Below, one piece after another: positions 63,985 through 64,000 of a DNA stretch of 64,000 nt; the first letter of the stretch is position 1; the number at the start of each line of letters is the position of its first letter. This DNA is from Rossellomorea orangium (lineage in GTDB: Bacteria > Bacillota > Bacilli > Bacillales > Bacillaceae_B). The notes under the pieces are model-generated. The model worked only from the letters and a program-made list of their open reading frames with translations. It did not search any database and was not told the origin of the DNA. The DNA is taken from assembly GCF_019334305.1 (NCBI RefSeq), contig NZ_JAHWGH010000018.1:382009-446008 (forward strand), read 5' to 3'. Position numbers and translations under genes: made by a program.

Positions 63985-64000
63985 TCTTTTTTCCCTGATC

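Overview
The window is a 64 kb stretch of a low-GC, spore-forming Gram-positive chromosome of the family Bacillaceae. The evidence is near-continuous gene-order agreement with the pdh-ykt-yla-cta-ylb-mra segment of Bacillus subtilis, read here in reverse, plus AGGAGG-type ribosome binding sites, frequent TTG and GTG starts, CcpA cre-like sites and U-tailed intrinsic terminators. A Rossellomorea- or Bacillus-like species is my guess from protein similarity by eye; I cannot place it to species. There are no rRNA or tRNA genes, CRISPR arrays, transposases or prophage genes.

Layout from left to right. 1-5.3 kb: start of the division and cell wall cluster on the minus strand (pbpB partial, ftsL, rsmH, mraZ), then bshC (bacillithiol), a DUF3397 membrane protein and a PanE-type reductase. 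5.4-8.7 kb: a three-gene acyl-CoA carboxylase set (carboxyltransferase, biotin carrier, biotin carboxylase) sitting between the panE and ylbP homologues, behind a good cre site. 8.8-25.5 kb: the ylb block (ylbP, gerR/ylbO, a crotonase, rpmF, ylbN, tmcAL, ylbL, ylbK, ylbJ, coaD, rsmD, ylbG, ylbF, ylbE, ylbD, ylbC, ylbB, ylbA) with several inserted genes of unknown function. 25.7-35 kb: an AI-2E-type permease, then ctaM, ctaG, ctaFEDC, ctaB and divergent ctaA, which together make heme A and the caa3 cytochrome c oxidase. 35-38.5 kb: pyruvate carboxylase. 38.6-48.2 kb: ftsW and the yla block (ylaN, glsA, ylaL, ylaK, ylaJ, ylaI, ylaH, typA, ylaF). 48.2-51.6 kb: yktC, ykzI, yktB, yktA and a nitronate monooxygenase. 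52-61 kb: speA, an SR1-like dual-function RNA encoding an SR1P-type peptide, a polysaccharide deacetylase, two unknown small proteins and pdhABCD. 61.3-64 kb: ykyA, def, ykrA and two very short candidate reading frames.

Functionally the window joins central carbon entry (pyruvate dehydrogenase, pyruvate carboxylase), terminal respiration (heme A and caa3 oxidase), acyl-CoA metabolism, CoA synthesis (panE, coaD), cell division and several sporulation-linked genes. The most unusual non-coding object is a 146 bp cloverleaf of perfect palindromes (51705-51850) between the nitronate monooxygenase gene and speA. Other non-coding items worth attention are the SR1 homologue, a terminator-like leader in front of ylbP, a large stem-loop directly in front of the def ribosome binding site, a composite palindromic repeat between ctaF and ctaG, and an orphan plus-strand terminator between rsmD and the exported stalk-domain protein.
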